DNA of 28,238 nucleotides from an uncultured Eubacterium sp. (GTDB lineage: Bacteria > Bacillota > Clostridia > Peptostreptococcales > Anaerovoracaceae), in NCBI GenBank assembly GCA_937966095.1, contig CALCKF010000038.1, positions 1 to 28,238 of the forward strand, read 5' to 3'. The position numbers were made by a program, and so were the translations under genes. Below are positions 24,925 through 28,238 of this stretch, one piece after another. Position 1 is the first letter of the stretch, and the number at the start of each line of letters is the position of its first letter. The notes under the pieces were generated by a model. The model was given only the letters and a program-made list of their open reading frames with translations. It was not told the origin of the DNA and did not search any database.

Positions 24925-24941
24925 ATGAAAGGAGAAAAAGG

Positions 24942-25355
24942 ATGCCTACAATTAACCAATTAGTACGTCATGGCAGAACCAGCAGCGAGAAGAAGTCGAC
25001 TGCGCCGGCTCTTAACAAAGGTATGAATTCTCTCAGGAGAGTTGCCACAAATGTTAATTCGCCGCAGAAAAGAGGCGTATGCACTTCTGTTAAGACAGTC
25101 ACTCCTAAAAAGCCTAATTCGGCTTTGAGAAAAGTTGCGAGAGTTCGTCTTACTAATGGTATCGAAGTAACAGCATATATTCCTGGGATCGGACATAACC
25201 TTCAGGAGCATAGTGTTGTTCTCATCAGAGGCGGAAGAGTAAAAGACCTTCCTGGTGTCAGATATCATATTGTAAGAGGAACACTGGACACTGCAGGTGT
25301 GGCAGACAGAAAGCAGGCGAGATCCAAATATGGAGCTAAAAGGCCTAAGAAGTAG
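24942..25355 (+). CDS. rpsL: 30S ribosomal protein S12
   Basis: This 137-residue S12 of the decoding centre begins MPTINQLVRHGR. It has the loop insertion of about 13 residues (relative to E. coli) often seen in Gram-positive S12. The streptomycin-linked lysines are wild type: Lys56 in TPKKPNS and Lys101 in GGRVKDLPG, equivalent to E. coli Lys42 and Lys87 of the mature protein. AAAGGAG lies before the ATG. It is the first gene of a separate transcription unit. Confidence 0.97.
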   Translation: MPTINQLVRHGRTSSEKKSTAPALNKGMNSLRRVATNVNSPQKRGVCTSVKTVTPKKPNSALRKVARVRLTNGIEVTAYIPGIGHNLQEHSVVLIRGGRVKDLPGVRYHIVRGTLDTAGVADRKQARSKYGAKRPKK

Positions 25356-25358
25356 TAA

Positions 25359-25505
25359 TCGGTAATTTAAGTGCCCTTTTTATAAACTGCCTTTATTTTA
25401 ATTCGGCAGAAAATAAATATACAGGGCACCACGGGAACGGCATATGGAGTAAGGCGGTGGTATCAGCTGCCTGAAGAAAAACCGGATGCCGTGTTCGAGT
25501 ACCGA
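25359..25505 (+). promoter_or_regulatory. Structured rpsL-rpsG spacer, candidate cis-regulatory RNA
   Basis: The 179-base spacer contains nested long-range pairings. TCGGTA (25359-25364) pairs with TACCGA (25500-25505), GTGCCC (25371-25376) with GGGCAC (25424-25429) around an inner hairpin CTGCC/GGCAG (25387-25409), and ACGGCAT (25437-25443) with ATGCCGT (25486-25492). Together these resemble a multibranch junction ending before the rpsG ribosome site. S7 is known to regulate translation through the rpsL-rpsG spacer in E. coli. Its use here is inference. Confidence 0.5.
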
Positions 25506-25534
25506 CTTTAAAATTCAATAAGGAGGGAAGAGAC

Positions 25535-26005
25535 GTGCCAAGAAAAGGAAACGTGCCAAAGAGAGAAGTGCTTCCTGATCCGGTATATGGCAGTGTTGTT
25601 GTTGCAAAGCTTATCAACAGCGTCATGCTGGATGGAAAGAAGGGAGTAGCTCAGAAAATCGTTTACGATGCATTTGAAAAAGTGAAGAAAGATACCGGCG
25701 AAGAACCTCTGGAAGTATTTGAGAAGGCCATGAACAACATCATGCCTGTTCTTGAAGTAAAGGCCAGACGTGTCGGTGGTGCCAACTATCAGGTTCCTAT
25801 CGAGGTTAGAGCTGACAGACGTCAGACTCTGGGGCTCAGATGGCTCACGAAATATACGAGAGCGAGAGGCGAGAAGACTATGTCTGAAAGACTGGCCAAG
25901 GAACTTATCGATGCGGCCAACAATACAGGTGCATCTGTTAAGAAGAAAGAAGATACTCATAAGATGGCAGAAGCCAACAAGGCATTTGCACACTACCGCT
26001 GGTAG
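25535..26005 (+). CDS. rpsG: 30S ribosomal protein S7
   Basis: This 156-residue S7 organises the 3' major domain of 16S rRNA. The conserved start MPRKGNVPKREVLPDPVYGS begins at a GTG codon, with AAGGAGGG seven bases upstream. The central VKARRVGGANYQVPIEVRADRRQTLGLRWL block and the C-terminal FAHYRW are intact. GTG may lower translation slightly, fitting control by the folded spacer upstream. fusA follows 48 bases later. Confidence 0.97.
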   Translation: MPRKGNVPKREVLPDPVYGSVVVAKLINSVMLDGKKGVAQKIVYDAFEKVKKDTGEEPLEVFEKAMNNIMPVLEVKARRVGGANYQVPIEVRADRRQTLGLRWLTKYTRARGEKTMSERLAKELIDAANNTGASVKKKEDTHKMAEANKAFAHYRW

Positions 26006-26053
26006 TCCTGAACAGGGATCAGCAGTAATAGACGGAGCAGAAAGGAGGATAAT

Positions 26054-28120
26054 ATGTCAAAGAGAAGTTTTCCGTTAGCAAAGACAAGAAATATAGGAAT
26101 CATGGCACATATAGATGCCGGAAAAACGACAACTACGGAAAGAATACTGTTCTATACAGGAAGGACTCATAAGCTGGGCGAGACTCATGAAGGCGCTGCA
26201 ACTATGGACTGGATGGAACAGGAACAGGAACGTGGTATCACGATTACCTCTGCTGCTACTACAGCCCAATGGAAAGACACCAGGATCAATATCATCGATA
26301 CTCCGGGACACGTAGACTTTACTGTTGAAGTAGAGCGTTCACTGAGAGTTTTAGATGGAGCTGTTACTGTTCTTTGTGCAAAGGGCGGAGTTGAGCCTCA
26401 GTCGGAAACTGTCTGGAGACAGGCAGAAAAGTATGGCGTTCCTAGAATGATCTTTGTAAATAAAATGGACATTCTGGGAGCAGATTTCTACAGAGTTGTG
26501 GATATGGTGAAGGACAGATTAAAAGCCAATGCCGTACCTATCCAGCTGCCTATAGGCAAGGAAGACTCTTTTGTCGGAATCGTAGACTTAGTAGAAATGA
26601 AAGCAGAGATATACAAGGATGATCTGGGTAAGGAGTATGAGAAGACAGAGATCCCTGAAGATCTGAAAGATCTTGCAGATGAGTGGAGAGAGAAGCTTCT
26701 TGAATCCGTATCTGAATTTGATGAAGATGTTATGATGAAATTCCTCGAAGGAGAGGATATCACTCAGGAGGAAATCAAAAAGATCATCAGAAAGGCTACT
26801 ATTGCAGGGGATCTTATCCCAGTAACATGTGGCTCGGCATATAGAAATAAGGGTGTTCAGCTTATGCTGGATGCAGTAGTTGAATACATGCCGTCACCTT
26901 TGGACATCCCGCCTATCAAGGGAATCGTTCCAAAAACAGGAAAAGAAGAAGAGCGACCTGCTGATGACAATGGTCCATTCTCAGCCCTGGCCTTCAAGAT
27001 AATGGCCGATCCGTTTGTTGGAAAACTGGCGTTTTTCAGAGTATATTCCGGAACGCTGGCTTCAGGTTCATATGTATATAATTCCACAAAGGATAAAAAG
27101 GAGAGAGTAGGAAGGATACTCCAGATGCATGCCAATAAGAGAGAGGATATCGAAATGGTATATTCGGGAGATATCGCTGCAGCTGTAGGTCTGAAAGTCA
27201 CTACTACAGGTGATACTCTTTGCGATGAAAAGCATGAAATAATATTAGAGTCTATGGAATTTCCTGATCCGGTTATAGAAATAGCTATCGAACCTAAAAC
27301 AAAGGCCGGACAGGAAAAAATGGGAATCGCTCTCGCAAAATTGGCAGAAGAGGATCCTACTTTCAAGACTTATACCAATGAGGATACCGGACAGACGATA
27401 ATAGCCGGAATGGGTGAGTTGCATCTTGAGATCATAGTTGACAGGCTTTTGAGGGAATTCAAGGTCGAGGCCAATGTCGGAAAGCCACAGGTTTCATATA
27501 AAGAAACAATAACTTCCGAAGCAGATGTCGATCATAAATATGCCAAGCAGTCAGGCGGACGCGGTCAGTATGGTCATGTGAAGATCAAGGTATACCCTAG
27601 AGAACCGGGATCAGGATTTGAATTTAAAAATTCGATCGTCGGCGGAGCTATACCTAAGGAATACATTCCTAAGATAGAGGAAGGTATCAAGGAAGCAATG
27701 CAGACAGGCCCTGTTGCAGGATATCAGGTGGTGGACATCGGAGTTGAACTGTATGACGGTTCATATCATGAAGTGGACTCTTCAGAGATGGCATTTAAAA
27801 TAGCAGCTTCAATGGCATTCAGAGAAGCGGCGAAAAAAGCAAATCCGGTATTACTGGAGCCTATATTCAAGGTAGAAGTAACAGTACCTGAGGAATATAT
27901 GGGAGATGTTATAGGAGATATAAGTTCAAGACGAGGCAGGATCGAAGGATCGGATATGGACAACGGTGCGGTGGCAGTCAGAGGATATGTACCGCTGTCG
28001 GAAATGTTCGGATATGCTACTGATCTGCGTTCAAGAACACAGGGCAGAGGTGTATATGTAATGCAGTTCGATCACTTTGAGAAACTGCCGGACAGTTTGC
28101 TTGACTCCATAAACAAGTAA
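26054..28120 (+). CDS. fusA: Elongation factor G
   Basis: This 688-residue translational GTPase drives ribosome translocation. The GTPase motifs are AHIDAGKT (residues 18-25), the switch segment around RGITITSAATT (60-70), DTPGHVDF (82-89) and NKMD (136-139). Domains II to V follow, including KQSGGRGQYGHVKI in domain IV and RRGRIEG in domain V. The length is normal for a classical bacterial EF-G. AAAGGAGG precedes the ATG. It sits between rpsG and tuf as in the str operon. Confidence 0.98.
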   Translation: MSKRSFPLAKTRNIGIMAHIDAGKTTTTERILFYTGRTHKLGETHEGAATMDWMEQEQERGITITSAATTAQWKDTRINIIDTPGHVDFTVEVERSLRVLDGAVTVLCAKGGVEPQSETVWRQAEKYGVPRMIFVNKMDILGADFYRVVDMVKDRLKANAVPIQLPIGKEDSFVGIVDLVEMKAEIYKDDLGKEYEKTEIPEDLKDLADEWREKLLESVSEFDEDVMMKFLEGEDITQEEIKKIIRKATIAGDLIPVTCGSAYRNKGVQLMLDAVVEYMPSPLDIPPIKGIVPKTGKEEERPADDNGPFSALAFKIMADPFVGKLAFFRVYSGTLASGSYVYNSTKDKKERVGRILQMHANKREDIEMVYSGDIAAAVGLKVTTTGDTLCDEKHEIILESMEFPDPVIEIAIEPKTKAGQEKMGIALAKLAEEDPTFKTYTNEDTGQTIIAGMGELHLEIIVDRLLREFKVEANVGKPQVSYKETITSEADVDHKYAKQSGGRGQYGHVKIKVYPREPGSGFEFKNSIVGGAIPKEYIPKIEEGIKEAMQTGPVAGYQVVDIGVELYDGSYHEVDSSEMAFKIAASMAFREAAKKANPVLLEPIFKVEVTVPEEYMGDVIGDISSRRGRIEGSDMDNGAVAVRGYVPLSEMFGYATDLRSRTQGRGVYVMQFDHFEKLPDSLLDSINK

Positions 28121-28191
28121 AAGTCTTTCTTAGATTTTGAGAAAGAAGATATGTATTCGCAGAGCCAACTCAATCAGAAAGGAGAATTAAA

Positions 28192-28238
28192 ATGGCAAAA
28201 CAGAAATTCGAAAGAACGAAACCGCATATCAATATCGG
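28192..28238 (+). CDS. tuf: Elongation factor Tu, 5' end only
   Basis: The first 15 full codons read MAKQKFERTKPHINI, followed by the start of a Gly codon, which is the typical EF-Tu N-terminus. AAAGGAG lies before the ATG. The window ends before the GTPase P-loop. Its place directly after fusA, with a 71-base spacer and no terminator, supports cotranscription. Confidence 0.93.
   Translation, partial: MAKQKFERTKPHINI

Overview
The window looks like chromosomal DNA of a strictly anaerobic, amino-acid- or amine-fermenting Clostridia-type Firmicute. The evidence is the nusG-rplKAJL-rpoBC-rpsLG-fusA-tuf order, strong AGGAGG ribosome sites, sigma-A-like promoters, a membrane-bound Ech [NiFe] hydrogenase, and two enzymes of the beta-alanyl-CoA / 3-aminobutyryl-CoA ammonia-lyase family. 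A member or relative of the Family XIII / Anaerovoracaceae group is plausible, but this is a guess from gene content.

Layout. (1) 1-1355: 3' part of an APC-superfamily transporter, converging through a bidirectional terminator on a thioredoxin-reductase-like flavoprotein gene (minus strand, 1438-2385, TTG start). (2) 2484-8410: a six-gene echABCDEF operon with its own promoter, a palindrome inside that promoter, and a terminator. EchF is enlarged to an eight-cluster polyferredoxin. (3) 8422-12186: rpmG-secE-nusG-rplK-rplA-rplJ-rplL, with an L10 leader and attenuator before rplJ and an odd repeat-rich spacer between rplJ and rplL. (4) 12246-14118: a complete second transporter, paralogous to the first, as its own transcription unit between rplL and rpoB. 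(5) 14201-21865: rpoB-rpoC with their own promoter and terminator. (6) 21915-24815: a CoA-acylating-type aldehyde dehydrogenase and two paralogous acyl-CoA ammonia-lyases, inserted between rpoC and rpsL. (7) 24846-28238: rpsL-rpsG-fusA-tuf (tuf cut by the window end), starting with a perfect 24-bp inverted repeat over the rpsL promoter and holding a folded rpsL-rpsG spacer.

How the genes may work together. The transporters resemble the polyamine/cation PHS branch of the APC superfamily known from plants and protozoa. An acylating dehydrogenase could turn an amino-aldehyde into an aminoacyl-CoA, and the lyases would remove ammonia to give an enoyl-CoA (acryloyl- or crotonyl-CoA). Ech would couple reduced ferredoxin from the fermentation to H2 release and ion pumping. 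The enzyme families are read from sequence. The joint amine-degradation pathway is inference. The most unusual point is that catabolic units with their own promoters and terminators interrupt the normally contiguous ribosomal/RNA polymerase cluster at two places. No tRNA, rRNA, CRISPR array, transposase or gene-free stretch above 300 bases was seen.
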